This document shows, in pieces, positions 1 to 8,756 of a DNA stretch of 64,000 bases. The notes below the pieces were generated by a model. The model was given only the letters and a program-made list of their open reading frames with translations, ran no database searches and was not told where the DNA came from. The DNA is from Acidobacteria bacterium Mor1 (GTDB lineage Bacteria > Acidobacteriota > Polarisedimenticolia > Polarisedimenticolales > Polarisedimenticolaceae). Numbering within the stretch: position 1 is the first letter of the stretch; each line of letters opens with the position of its first letter. The stretch is from positions 2,518,904-2,582,903 of the forward strand of contig CP011806.1 in NCBI GenBank assembly GCA_001664505.1. The letters are read 5' to 3'. A program made the translations under genes and the position numbers.

Positions 1-962
1 TAGGAACCGAAGCCGGGACCGGTAACCACCAACGCTCGCGGAATGTCGCCGACGGGACAGGTCGTCCCGGTATCGAGATCGGTCAGATGTCCTCCCGGGG
101 TCCCGGCAGAGTCGCGGGACGGGAGCAGCGGCAGGTCCCGCTCGTGAGGCGCGCCGACCCGCACGCTGTTGGGCAGCACCGTGCCCGACGGGTACGTCTC
201 GACGAAGCGTTGATCCACCGTCCACGGATCGCTCAGGGCCTCGCCGCCGACTACCCGGGCCGCGACCAGCTCCGGGGCCGTACCGGGGCGGGCGTAGGTG
301 TACCAGGCTCGCTGTCCGCGCACGATGCGCGGCCCCGCCGGCTGCACCACCTCGAAGGCCACGCCCATGACGTGCACTTCCATCGCCTCGTAGCCGGCGG
401 TCGACGACGGCAGCAGCGGGCCGTCATCCACGACGAGCTGGGCCGGCGGGATCAATCCGAGCAGGGCCCTTTGATCGAGCACGATGAACCAGGGCTCCCC
501 GAAGCCTCCCGGATCCCGGCGAACCTGAGCCGTCACGTGCAGCAGTCCGACCGGAGCCGGCGGCCCGACGAAGGGATCGGGCAAGGAGGTCTCGATTCCC
601 CGCAGCTCCATGGCGTCTACCGGGATGCTCAGACTGGAGAACAGGTCGAACACCACCGGCGGCATGCCCGGCATGTCGGCGTCGAAGACCTTGATCCCGG
701 TGCCCTGGCTGATGAAGGCGTGGGTCCCGGGAAAGGCCGGCAGCGTCGAGAAGGCCACCCCGTAGGGCGCCGGGTCGCCGGGGCCGCCCAGGCTGACCGT
801 GGTGCTCATCGGGGGCGCCAGCATGCGGATCACCTCGACGTCCTTGGACTGATCGTTGACCACCCAGACATCGGGCGGGATGGCCCAGGACGGAACGGCG
901 GCGCACAGCAAGAACAGCGCACCCGCCAGGGCGGTCATCGAACGTTTCGCGACGGCGATCAT
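1..962 (-). CDS. Exported protein of unknown function, 3' end beyond left edge (partial)
   Basis: An open frame starts at ATG 962 and runs off the left edge without a stop, giving about 320 residues. The N-terminus is a clear signal peptide: positive residues (KR), a hydrophobic core and a likely cleavage after PSWA near residue 27. The mature part begins with VWVVNDQSKDVEVI followed by segments such as PYGVAFS, which resemble the strands of YVTN-type beta-propeller proteins, but I cannot assign a family firmly. It is divergent from the HExxH/FG-GAP protein that starts at 1206, with about 240 bases between them. Function unknown; presumed periplasmic or secreted. Confidence 0.75.
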   Translation of the reverse strand, partial: MIAVAKRSMTALAGALFLLCAAVPSWAIPPDVWVVNDQSKDVEVIRMLAPPMSTTVSLGGPGDPAPYGVAFSTLPAFPGTHAFISQGTGIKVFDADMPGMPPVVFDLFSSLSIPVDAMELRGIETSLPDPFVGPPAPVGLLHVTAQVRRDPGGFGEPWFIVLDQRALLGLIPPAQLVVDDGPLLPSSTAGYEAMEVHVMGVAFEVVQPAGPRIVRGQRAWYTYARPGTAPELVAARVVGGEALSDPWTVDQRFVETYPSGTVLPNSVRVGAPHERDLPLLPSRDSAGTPGGHLTDLDTGTTCPVGDIPRALVVTGPGFGS

Positions 963-1205
963 GGGAACCTCGTCGGTTAGCTACCGTCCACCTGCAGTGG
1001 TGTCAAGGTGCTTTCCCGGCCTGCGCGGACGGACCTCCGCCCTCCGGGGTAGACAGAACCCCGGGTTGCTCCCTTTCACAGACGAAATCCCCTCCCTCGC
1101 GACTTCATGTTTTTTTTCGAACCGCCCTGTGAAATCCCGGCCGCCTGGTCTCTGCACCTGCCACAGCGCCGGACACCCCTTCCCCCCGGCCTGGAGGACA
1201 AGACC

Positions 1206-4200
1206 GTGAGTATCACCGTAACGACCCACCGTTCGACCCGCCGGAACACCGGCCGCAGCTCCTCCCTGCTCGGCCGCACACTACTGGCACTCACCCTGCT
1301 GGGCTTCTTCGGAGCCGAGGCGGCGGCGACCTGCTGGGACCCTTTCTCCAACAACAACCGCACCATCGTCGGGCGGCTCGTCTATGGCAATATCGACCGG
1401 ATCACCGATCCGGATACAGGCTCGACGCTCAACGACGACGGCAACCTCATCGAGCTGGTCGACGGCAACGACTACCTGAGTCAGGGCGATCCGCTCGGCC
1501 ACGTCGAGGTCGAGCTCGACGACGGCTGGACGATCCAGTGCGGCACCGACATCACCGACGCAGACGGAAACTTCCGCATCCAGATCACCGGAACACCCAA
1601 CCTGACCATGAAGGTCAAGGCCCGGAACGACTACGTGCGGGTCAAGAAGTTCAAGGGCGTCGGCCAGAACCTGGGCACCGACAAGGTGCTCAAGACCAAG
1701 ATCGACGTCAGTGACCTGATCGACTGGAGCGCCTGCCCGGTAGACAGCGTCTGCGACCTCGGCGACATCGAGGCGGTCAACGACAACGACCACACCTTCA
1801 ACACCATGAACGGCAACCAGGAAAACATGAAGTCCCGGGCGTTCTACATCACCACCATGGCCCACATCCTCGGCCAGTACATCGAGGATCTCAATGACTC
1901 CAACATCCCGGGAGAAAGCGTGGTGGTGCGCCTTGGAATGAACAACAACAAGACCGCCTGGTACGAGCGGGTGATGAACACGATCTACCTGCCCGGCGCC
2001 GACGCTCCGATCTTCCTGCACGAGTACGGCCACTTCCTCCAGGACAAGATCGCCGCCTTCTCGGCGGTCCCCTCCTACAACTCCCACGCCGAGTGCAACG
2101 AAATCACCGACCGCCTCTCCAGCGACCCCAACCTCTGCTGGGGCTGGTTCGAGGGCTTCGCCGAGTGGTACGCCGTCGAAGGAGGCATCCAGTACTTCGG
2201 CAGCTACGACGACCTGCTGCTCGGCCACTGGATCTACGATATCGAGGACAACCCCTGCGACGCCGGCGAGGTAACCGCCTGGCAGGACCCCCGGGCGGTG
2301 GAATCGGTGGTCGCCAACGTGCTCTGGGACCTGATCGATAGCGATCAGGACCATCTCGACCCCGACGGCGACGGCGAGACCCCATCGACCAACCCCCTGA
2401 TCGACGAGGTCGCCGAGGTCCCGGTTCAATGGGTCATCGACGTGTTTACCGCCAAGGTACCGGCGCACAAGAGCTGCGGCCTGGCGGACCTCAACTCCCA
2501 CCCGGTGGGGCTCGATGAATTCTGGGACGAGTACCGCATCCAGCGCGGCGGCGATGACGTCGTCGTTCCCGATCTCTACGCCGCCTACGCCTACAACGGC
2601 GCGGATATCGGCAACGCCCAGGACGTCCTGTCCCCCGACCCGGTCAGCATCAGCACGACCTCTCACGTGATCGGCCTGTGGAGCAACAAGCCGATGATGG
2701 ATCTGCGGATCGTCGACGGATCCGACGACGTCAGCGGCAGCTACCGCTACTACGTGGACGACGACGACGTGTCGGACACCGAGCTCCCCACCGGCGGCAC
2801 CCCCTGGTTTTCCTCGAAGCTGCTGGAAAACAACGAGAGCCACTCGATGAGCGAGGGACGGGACCGCTGGGTCCACGTACAGAGCGAGGACATGGCCGGC
2901 CACCCGGGTACGGCAACCGCCCACCTCGGGCCGTTCCTCATCGACCTGACCGACCCGTACATCACCGACATGCCGCTTCCGATCGAGGGCGACACCTTCG
3001 TGCTGGGCTACCTCGAGACGCTGCAGTGGGAAAGCCAGGACGACCTCTCCGGCGTGGATCACGTCGAGATCGACTACGTGACCGACAGCGGAGCGACCTA
3101 CTCCATCGCCGACAACCGGCCTGAGGACGGCAGCTTCGCCTGGCGCGTGGATGACGTACCCGCCCCCAGCACCGGCGTCATTCGCTACACCGCCGTCGAT
3201 CGCGCCGGGAACACCGGCTCCGGCGAGGTCAAGGTCTCCATCGTCCCGGTGTTCGAGGGCATGGACCTCAACCTGGACATCGATGCCGCGGTGGTCATCG
3301 CCGCCGACCTCAACCAGGACGGTGACGACGAGGTGATCCTCGGCTCTCGCACGGCCTTCGGCGGCGGCAACATCTACGTGCTGGGCGGCAACGGAGGGGG
3401 CGCCACCTTCATCTCCCAGATCGAGCCCTGGAACGCGGTCGACGACCTCTACGCCTCCGACGTGGACCGCGACGGGGACCTGGATGTCCTGACGGTCAGC
3501 TACAACCCGGCCGGCGGCATGACCTTCCTCGAGATGTTGCGCAACGACGGCAGCGGCACCCTGGTGCCCACGCCGATGTCCGAACCCCTGGGGGCCCTGT
3601 CGGACAAGGTCGTGCGGGTGATCACCGCCAACGACCGGCCGCGGCCGTTGATCGTGGTCTTCGGCGAGAACAACGGTGCAGCTCCGGGGCCCCGAGTCAT
3701 GGCCTGGGACTTCGCCGGCGCCATGGCGCCGGTCAGCCTGGGCATCGACCCGATGACCGGAGACTGGGAGACCGCCGACATCAACCAGGATGGCTACTAC
3801 GACGCCGTCTCTCTCGGTGAGGACGCCACCGGCGCCGCCGGCCTGCGGGTCTTCTGGGGTGGCGCCACCGGATTCACCCGGGATGACATCGAGTTCTACG
3901 GCACCACCGGCGCCGGAGACCTCGATCTCGGGGACTTCGATGCCGACGGCCTCTCGGACGCCTTCGTCATGTTCGACGACGGCGCCGTACGGGTCACCAA
4001 GTTGATGCAGCAATCCACCACCGGTTTCAGCGCCTACGCGACGGCGGGTTCGTTCGACCACCAGATCGCTGCAGGCGACGGCAAGATCGTCGACCACGAG
4101 AACGACGCCTGGGGTGCGGTGGTGGCCCTCGGCCTCCACGAGGCCAACGGGGTCTCGGGTTGGTACCTGCGCAACCGCACCGGACTCGGGACCGTGCAGA

Positions 4201-4730
4201 GCGATTCGGTCTCGGCGATCACCCTGCTCCACGGCACCGACACCGCCTGGGGAGACTTCGGCAACGACGGCGACCTGGAACCGTTCATGATCGGCTACGA
4301 CATCAACAACGATCTACGGATCATCAGCTACGAGTCCAACATCGCCGACTACATCGAACGCAACGACTACCCGGCGGCGCCGATCAAGCTCCAGTCGAGC
4401 TACGACGCCGCGCGCAACGGCTATCTGTTCACCTGGGAGGCCCCGGGCGTGCATGGCGACGAAACCCCCGAGCCCGGGTTCGGCTACGAACTGCGGGTGG
4501 GTTCGGCGCCAGGCCTGGGAGACATCCTGAGCTGGAGCTTCCAGGCTGGGCCGTCACTCCAGGGCTCGGGCCTCGAGCGGTTCATCCAGCTGCCGGGCGG
4601 CGTCTACTTCGCCGAGGTGCGCAGCGTGGACAGCGGCTGGCGGCGCAGCAACCCCTCGTCGACCCACCAGACGACGAACCCGACGACCGGGCCGGGCGGC
4701 GGCAGCTCCGGCGGACCCGGAGGCAAGTAA
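1206..4730 (+). CDS. Secreted HExxH metalloprotease-like protein with FG-GAP/VCBS repeats
   Basis: I place the start at GTG 1206 (1174 residues) because GGAGG lies 8 bases upstream and the product then opens with a signal peptide (core LLALTLLGFF, cleavage near AEAAA). An in-frame ATG at 1107 would add 33 atypical residues. HEYGH, an HExxH zinc site, is at residues 272-276, with a Glu-rich GFAEW about 45 residues later that could supply a further ligand. From about residue 700 there are four D-x-N/D-x-D-G calcium-loop repeats (DLNQDGDDE, DVDRDGDLD, DINQDGYYD, DFDADGLSD), typical of FG-GAP/VCBS beta-propellers. The C-terminus is a Gly/Ser/Pro tail. Probably an extracellular calcium-binding peptidase; the substrate is unknown. 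Confidence 0.85.
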   Translation: MSITVTTHRSTRRNTGRSSSLLGRTLLALTLLGFFGAEAAATCWDPFSNNNRTIVGRLVYGNIDRITDPDTGSTLNDDGNLIELVDGNDYLSQGDPLGHVEVELDDGWTIQCGTDITDADGNFRIQITGTPNLTMKVKARNDYVRVKKFKGVGQNLGTDKVLKTKIDVSDLIDWSACPVDSVCDLGDIEAVNDNDHTFNTMNGNQENMKSRAFYITTMAHILGQYIEDLNDSNIPGESVVVRLGMNNNKTAWYERVMNTIYLPGADAPIFLHEYGHFLQDKIAAFSAVPSYNSHAECNEITDRLSSDPNLCWGWFEGFAEWYAVEGGIQYFGSYDDLLLGHWIYDIEDNPCDAGEVTAWQDPRAVESVVANVLWDLIDSDQDHLDPDGDGETPSTNPLIDEVAEVPVQWVIDVFTAKVPAHKSCGLADLNSHPVGLDEFWDEYRIQRGGDDVVVPDLYAAYAYNGADIGNAQDVLSPDPVSISTTSHVIGLWSNKPMMDLRIVDGSDDVSGSYRYYVDDDDVSDTELPTGGTPWFSSKLLENNESHSMSEGRDRWVHVQSEDMAGHPGTATAHLGPFLIDLTDPYITDMPLPIEGDTFVLGYLETLQWESQDDLSGVDHVEIDYVTDSGATYSIADNRPEDGSFAWRVDDVPAPSTGVIRYTAVDRAGNTGSGEVKVSIVPVFEGMDLNLDIDAAVVIAADLNQDGDDEVILGSRTAFGGGNIYVLGGNGGGATFISQIEPWNAVDDLYASDVDRDGDLDVLTVSYNPAGGMTFLEMLRNDGSGTLVPTPMSEPLGALSDKVVRVITANDRPRPLIVVFGENNGAAPGPRVMAWDFAGAMAPVSLGIDPMTGDWETADINQDGYYDAVSLGEDATGAAGLRVFWGGATGFTRDDIEFYGTTGAGDLDLGDFDADGLSDAFVMFDDGAVRVTKLMQQSTTGFSAYATAGSFDHQIAAGDGKIVDHENDAWGAVVALGLHEANGVSGWYLRNRTGLGTVQSDSVSAITLLHGTDTAWGDFGNDGDLEPFMIGYDINNDLRIISYESNIADYIERNDYPAAPIKLQSSYDAARNGYLFTWEAPGVHGDETPEPGFGYELRVGSAPGLGDILSWSFQAGPSLQGSGLERFIQLPGGVYFAEVRSVDSGWRRSNPSSTHQTTNPTTGPGGGSSGGPGGK

Positions 4731-4766
4731 AGCGGCAGACAGCGCTGCGAACGCGGCGCAAGGCGG

Positions 4767-4806
4767 AACCCCGGCGACGACTCCTCCGTCGCCGGGGTTT
4801 CTTTGT
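4767..4806 (+). terminator. Rho-independent terminator of the HExxH/FG-GAP gene
   Basis: A perfect 13-bp stem (4767-4779 with 4787-4799) encloses a 7-base loop and is followed by a T-rich run (TTTCTTTGTTT). It lies 36 bases after the stop at 4730 and between convergent genes. The T-tract is only on the plus-strand side. Confidence 0.9.
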
Positions 4807-4828
4807 TTCGGCCGGAGTTACCGGGGTG

Positions 4829-5338
4829 CTAGGCCCGGGTGTAGACGATCTCCATCGTCTTGAACAGGGCGCCGTCGGGGCCGGTCATCCAGCCCTCGTA
4901 GACGTGCTCGTCGTCGCTGACGATGCGGGTGATGCCCTTCATCTGGGCCGGCTGGCCGGTGAAGGCGTCGGTGAAGTTCGCCACCATCGTGCGCACCTTG
5001 CCGCTCTCGTCCAGGTCTCCCTCGAACACCAGCATCATCGTGCCCATGGTGTCCATCCAGGTACCGATGTACTTCTGTTTCTTGTTGTCGAAGCCGTCCA
5101 TGGCCATGCCCTGGAACGGCTGCCCGCCCATGTCTCCCGAGTAGTTCGCCTGCAGGAAGCGGCCACCCAGAATCGGCTCGCACTGCATCGCCCCCTCGGA
5201 TTTGGTCGCGTCGGCGCCGGGCTGCATCCAGAAGGTGCAGTCCGCCTTCCAGGCGCCGGCAAGCTTCTTCAGAAACTCGTGACCTTCGCCCGGTTGGGCG
5301 TACTTCATCCACGCCGCCATCTGCTGGTCGTCCATCAC
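4829..5338 (-). CDS. DUF1579 family protein
   Basis: This 169-residue protein matches the DUF1579 pattern: an N-terminal helix followed by LAGAWKADCTFW, then GGRFLQANYSGDMGG, GFDNKKQKYIGTW and a beta-rich C-terminus ending EIVYTRA. There is no signal peptide, so it is probably cytoplasmic. Family members are small, lipocalin-like beta proteins with no established reaction. It is convergent with the upstream metalloprotease-like gene and separated from it by the terminator at 4767-4806. Confidence 0.85.
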   Translation of the reverse strand: MMDDQQMAAWMKYAQPGEGHEFLKKLAGAWKADCTFWMQPGADATKSEGAMQCEPILGGRFLQANYSGDMGGQPFQGMAMDGFDNKKQKYIGTWMDTMGTMMLVFEGDLDESGKVRTMVANFTDAFTGQPAQMKGITRIVSDDEHVYEGWMTGPDGALFKTMEIVYTRA

Positions 5339-5415
5339 TATCCCTCCGCTGATCGAGAATCCCGTGCCCCTCGACCGAAGCCTACCTCAGCTGCGGGCGG
5401 TCAGGGAAGGTGCAG

Positions 5416-6726
5416 CTAGCAGCCGCCGGGAGCGAACTCTGCCACGCAGGGGGTGGAAGAGGGGGACCGCCGGTTTCCGCCGGAATCGCTCCCGTAGGAG
5501 CCCTCGCGGGTGCCGTCTCTGGGTACGACGATGAAGAACTCCCCACCTGCCGTCGCCAGGGGCACGTCCCAGCTCGTGGCCCCGCCGGTGCTGCACGTTT
5601 CAGACGAGTAGTCTCCGGGGACTCCGAGCTGCCCCCGGTAAACGGCGAAGTCATCGGCATCAGCGGAGCAGCTCCCGCCCCAATCGAGGGTCACCACCCC
5701 CGGCCCGGTCTTCGCCAGGGTCAGCGGCACACCCTGCGAAGCCCGGCCGGGCACCTGCCCGACCCCGGAAGCGGCGCGGAGCGGGGCCTCGGCCACGGAC
5801 CACAAACCGAGCATCGGGTTATCGATCAGCGTCATGCAGAAGCCGGGGTCCAGCCGGTCGCATGTCTGACTCCCGCCGTTCTCGTCGAAGGGGAACCACG
5901 CGACGAGCCCGAGCTCGGAGCCGGTCACCTCGAGGTCGTAGTCCGCGGCGATCTCGGCAGCGGACTTTGCCCGGGACCAGAATCGCAACTCGTCGAGCAA
6001 CCCCTTGTGATCCTCGTACTGGGTCAGCACGCCGATAGCTGCTTGCTTCTCCGCTCCCCAGAACCAGCCCTCCTGCCCGGCAGGAAAGCCGGGCCAGCTG
6101 TCCCAGTAGGTACGCATGTCGGTGCGCACGCCGGAGGTCTCGTCGTCGATCAGGCTGCCGTCGATCCACAGCTCGAGCCGCGATTCGCTCACGCCGACGA
6201 AACGGCGCACCAGCGTGATCTGATGCCAGTCTCCGTCGCGCAGACCGGGCGTCGACGAGGCGGGGAAGGCGCCGACCGACCAGACATCTCCCGGACCGGG
6301 ATCGTCCCCGTCCCCGAACAGCCAACGCAGACGGCCGCCGCCGTAGAACTGCAGACTGAAGGTCCCGTCGCAGAAGCAGGAGCCGTTGTTGTGCCCGTCC
6401 AGCAGAAAGTTGCCGCTGAACCACCAGCTGGAGCCGCCGTACGGGATCTCGTCCTCATCGCACCAGTTGCTGCGCTGCCCCGGCGTGTCCGGGATACAGG
6501 GACCCACGGGAAAGGCGGGATCGAGCTGCACCCAGAGTTCGAAGGTGAACTCCCCTTGCCCGAAGGTCGCCGGCAGCGTCGTGTGCAGGCCGTACTCGTA
6601 GCTCGAAGGCGGGTTCTCGCCGAAGCTCAGCGATCCGGCCGCGGCGTGCAAGACGGCGGCATGGAGAACGAGCGCCACAAGGGCCCGCCGCGCGCAGCAC
6701 CTCCGGTGCGACCCGATGCTCACCAT
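5416..6726 (-). CDS. Secreted LamG-type (concanavalin-like) protein
   Basis: The start at ATG 6726 gives a compact signal peptide (RRCCARRALVALVLHAAVLHAAA) and sits just after TTGGAGG. Alternatives at 6741 and 6777 add residues without an SD, and 6777 would run into the ttcA-like remnant. The body contains a LamG-like jelly-roll fold: GEFTFELWVQLD, a central beta-rich segment, and LLDELRFWSRAKSAAEI followed by LVAWFPFDENGG. The last 90 residues form a second domain (VTLDWGGSC, FAVYRGQLG, CSTGGATSWDV, FIVVPRDGTREGSYG). Probably a secreted carbohydrate- or surface-binding protein of about 436 residues; no catalytic residues are evident. Confidence 0.8.
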   Translation of the reverse strand: MVSIGSHRRCCARRALVALVLHAAVLHAAAGSLSFGENPPSSYEYGLHTTLPATFGQGEFTFELWVQLDPAFPVGPCIPDTPGQRSNWCDEDEIPYGGSSWWFSGNFLLDGHNNGSCFCDGTFSLQFYGGGRLRWLFGDGDDPGPGDVWSVGAFPASSTPGLRDGDWHQITLVRRFVGVSESRLELWIDGSLIDDETSGVRTDMRTYWDSWPGFPAGQEGWFWGAEKQAAIGVLTQYEDHKGLLDELRFWSRAKSAAEIAADYDLEVTGSELGLVAWFPFDENGGSQTCDRLDPGFCMTLIDNPMLGLWSVAEAPLRAASGVGQVPGRASQGVPLTLAKTGPGVVTLDWGGSCSADADDFAVYRGQLGVPGDYSSETCSTGGATSWDVPLATAGGEFFIVVPRDGTREGSYGSDSGGNRRSPSSTPCVAEFAPGGC

Positions 6727-6737
6727 CAGCCTCCAAA

Positions 6738-6787
6738 TCATCGACGAGGGGCGAAATCCCCGGCACGAGACAGCCATGCTCGGTCAG
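6738..6787 (-). pseudogene. Decayed copy of the ttcA 3' end
   Basis: Read on the minus strand from about 6776, this stretch encodes AWLSRAGDFAPRR-stop, against AWLSRAGDYAPRR-stop at the end of ttcA (10151). Nine of the ten substitutions in the 13 codons are at third positions, as expected of two formerly coding homologues. Just upstream the match continues (ACCGAG) after loss of one base, so the fragment is now frameshifted. No longer TtcA-like sequence is visible further upstream. The observation is direct; descent from a second ttcA or from an element boundary is inference. Confidence 0.6.
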
Positions 6788-6915
6788 GGGCCCGCCGGGC
6801 CAAGTTCACCTGAGCCACACTATATCGGGCCCGGGGAGCCCCTCGACGCCCTGCCGGACGACGCCCCCCTGGCCCGGACCGGGCGGCGGCTCGGCCTACT
6901 TGCCGGCCTCCCGAC

Positions 6916-6931
6916 GCGGAATATATTCCGC
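6916..6931. promoter_or_regulatory. 16-bp perfect palindrome upstream of the sulfatase-fold gene
   Basis: GCGGAATATATTCCGC is a perfect 16-bp palindrome ending 4 bases before the ATG at 6936, exactly where a Shine-Dalgarno sequence would be expected, and no SD is visible. It could be an operator or a small hairpin controlling initiation. Confidence 0.45.
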
Positions 6932-6935
6932 CTGG

Positions 6936-8714
6936 ATGAGTAAAAAACGGCTTCTCGTCCTTGTCTGCCTGATCGCATCCCTGTTGCCGGCCTGCAGCAG
7001 CACCGATCGCGATCCGCCGCGTCAGGTCATCATGATCCTGCTGGACGCCGCGCGCTCGGACCGGTTCTCGGCCTACGGCTACGAGCACCCGACCACTCCG
7101 GTCATGGACGAATTGGCCGCGGCGGGTGTGGTGTTCGAGCAGCACTACGCTCAGGACACCGCGACGCGCATGTCGGTGCCCTCTTATCTCTACTCGCGCT
7201 ACTTCGTTGCACCGATCTTCCCCAACAGCGCACATGTACCGTTCTCGCACCCGGACAACCTGTTCCAGCGGCCCGACGACGAGGCGATCTCCTTCGTGCG
7301 TGCCTTCGAGGAGGCGGGCTTCCTGACCGCCGCGATCTCGGCACACAACTGGACCGGCGAGGACACCCCCTTCGCCGAGGAGTTCATCGAGACCCACAGC
7401 ACCAGCGCCCGGATCGGCGCCGGCAAGCAGGGCTACACCCTCGCCGAGAAGGTCATCGACTACACCATCGACTGGATCGACGAGAACCGCGAGCACGACT
7501 TCTTCCTCTACGTCCACCTGATGGACACGCACTTCCCCCACTATTTCGATGGTGAGGCTCAGACGCTTTTCGGGGCGTCGACCTACAACGCTTCCAGCTT
7601 CAAGAACAACGGCTGGCCCAAGGATCTGCGGTCGCCGCTCTCCGCTGAAGACCGGCGCTATCTCGACGCGATGTATGACGGCAGCCTGCGCTACGCCGAC
7701 GGTCAGATCGGCCGCCTGGTCGAGCATCTGCGCAAGCGCGGCCTGGAGCGAACCGCCATTGCGATCACCTCGGACCATGGCGAGAATCTGCTGGAAGGCC
7801 CTGGGCGCTACGAAGAGGACGGTGCGTCGATCCTGACCCACGGCGGACCCTGGTACGAGCCGGTGGCGCGTATTCCCTTCATTCTCTACGACCCGAGCCG
7901 TCTGCAGCCCGCGCGGTACGCCGGTCCGACGGAAGGGGTCGATGTCGGCCCGACGCTGCTGGCCCTGGGTGGCGTGCCGGTACCCCTCGGCAAACGCTTC
8001 GACGGAGTCGACCTGCTGGAGGTACTGGATGGGCAGGCCGAGCCGAAGCCCCACGCGCTCTACAACCACGGCATTCGTTCCGGGCGCTACAAGTGCCTGT
8101 TCGACGAGCCCGAGGCGTTGCTCGGAGAGCAGCCGATCGATCCGGAGAAGCTGACCGGGCGGCTGTTCGATCTGGAAGAGGATCCGGGAGAGCGCGTCAA
8201 CCTGTTCGAAGACCGCCGTGACCTGGTCGAGCAACTCGCGTCGGAATATCGGGAGGCGCTGAAGGCCCCCTACGATCGCTTTGTCGCCGCGCGCAGCGGT
8301 GAACAACCGCGCTCGGCCTTTGCGATCTCGGCCAAACACCTGAGTTCGGAGTCCTCCTGGCGTCCGGTTCGCGTAGGGATCAACGATTGCCTGTCCAACG
8401 AGCCGGGGGACGAACCCCTCGAGATCGAGATTCCGATGCCTGACGGCCCCTACGACCTGACCCTCAAGCTCCGGGGGGAAGCGGTCGTCGAGGTTGCTGA
8501 CCAGCGGCAGGCGGTCCAGGGCGACTTCCGGGAGATGCCCCGATTCGGCGCGATCGCCGTCGAGGGGGAGACCTTCCGCGCCACGGTCACGCCCCAGGGA
8601 GAGGCAGCCACCACGCTCTGCTTCCTGGGTTTCACCCCTCCGGTAAGCGAAGTCGACGCAGCGGCCCAGGAGGCGCGGCTCCAGCGGCTACGGACCCTGG
8701 GATACGTGCAGTAG
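6936..8714 (+). CDS. Lipoprotein of the sulfatase / alkaline-phosphatase superfamily
   Basis: The start at ATG 6936 gives a lipoprotein signal (MSKKRLLVLVCLIASLLPAC) with a lipobox Cys at residue 20. The protein has 592 residues. The catalytic domain shows the metal-site strand MILLDAARSDRFSAYGY near residue 32, TSDHGENLLEG for the second metal cluster, and the family end RLRTLGYV. The usual Cys/Ser-x-Pro-x-Arg maturation motif is replaced by SVPSYL, so a formylglycine is unlikely and a Ser nucleophile, as in phosphatase or phosphotransferase relatives, is more plausible. A beta-rich extension of about 120 residues follows the catalytic domain. Probably periplasmic and membrane-tethered; substrate unknown. 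Confidence 0.8.
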   Translation: MSKKRLLVLVCLIASLLPACSSTDRDPPRQVIMILLDAARSDRFSAYGYEHPTTPVMDELAAAGVVFEQHYAQDTATRMSVPSYLYSRYFVAPIFPNSAHVPFSHPDNLFQRPDDEAISFVRAFEEAGFLTAAISAHNWTGEDTPFAEEFIETHSTSARIGAGKQGYTLAEKVIDYTIDWIDENREHDFFLYVHLMDTHFPHYFDGEAQTLFGASTYNASSFKNNGWPKDLRSPLSAEDRRYLDAMYDGSLRYADGQIGRLVEHLRKRGLERTAIAITSDHGENLLEGPGRYEEDGASILTHGGPWYEPVARIPFILYDPSRLQPARYAGPTEGVDVGPTLLALGGVPVPLGKRFDGVDLLEVLDGQAEPKPHALYNHGIRSGRYKCLFDEPEALLGEQPIDPEKLTGRLFDLEEDPGERVNLFEDRRDLVEQLASEYREALKAPYDRFVAARSGEQPRSAFAISAKHLSSESSWRPVRVGINDCLSNEPGDEPLEIEIPMPDGPYDLTLKLRGEAVVEVADQRQAVQGDFREMPRFGAIAVEGETFRATVTPQGEAATTLCFLGFTPPVSEVDAAAQEARLQRLRTLGYVQ

Positions 8715-8756
8715 CAGCACTTCCCGCGCCGGCCGCGGCGAAGCCCGACGGACCGG

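Noticed and set aside
1074-1134. 8-bp inverted repeat TTTCACAG/CTGTGAAA around a T8 run
   Set aside because: The arms are 45 bases apart, there is no gene whose end fits, and it is too weak for a terminator or an operator call.
1281-4232. Very long open frame on the minus strand across the HExxH/FG-GAP gene
   Set aside because: It is antisense to a protein with signal peptide, SD, HExxH and FG-GAP repeats. Its Val/Asp/Gly/Arg-rich composition is the mirror of GC-rich codons and it matches no family.
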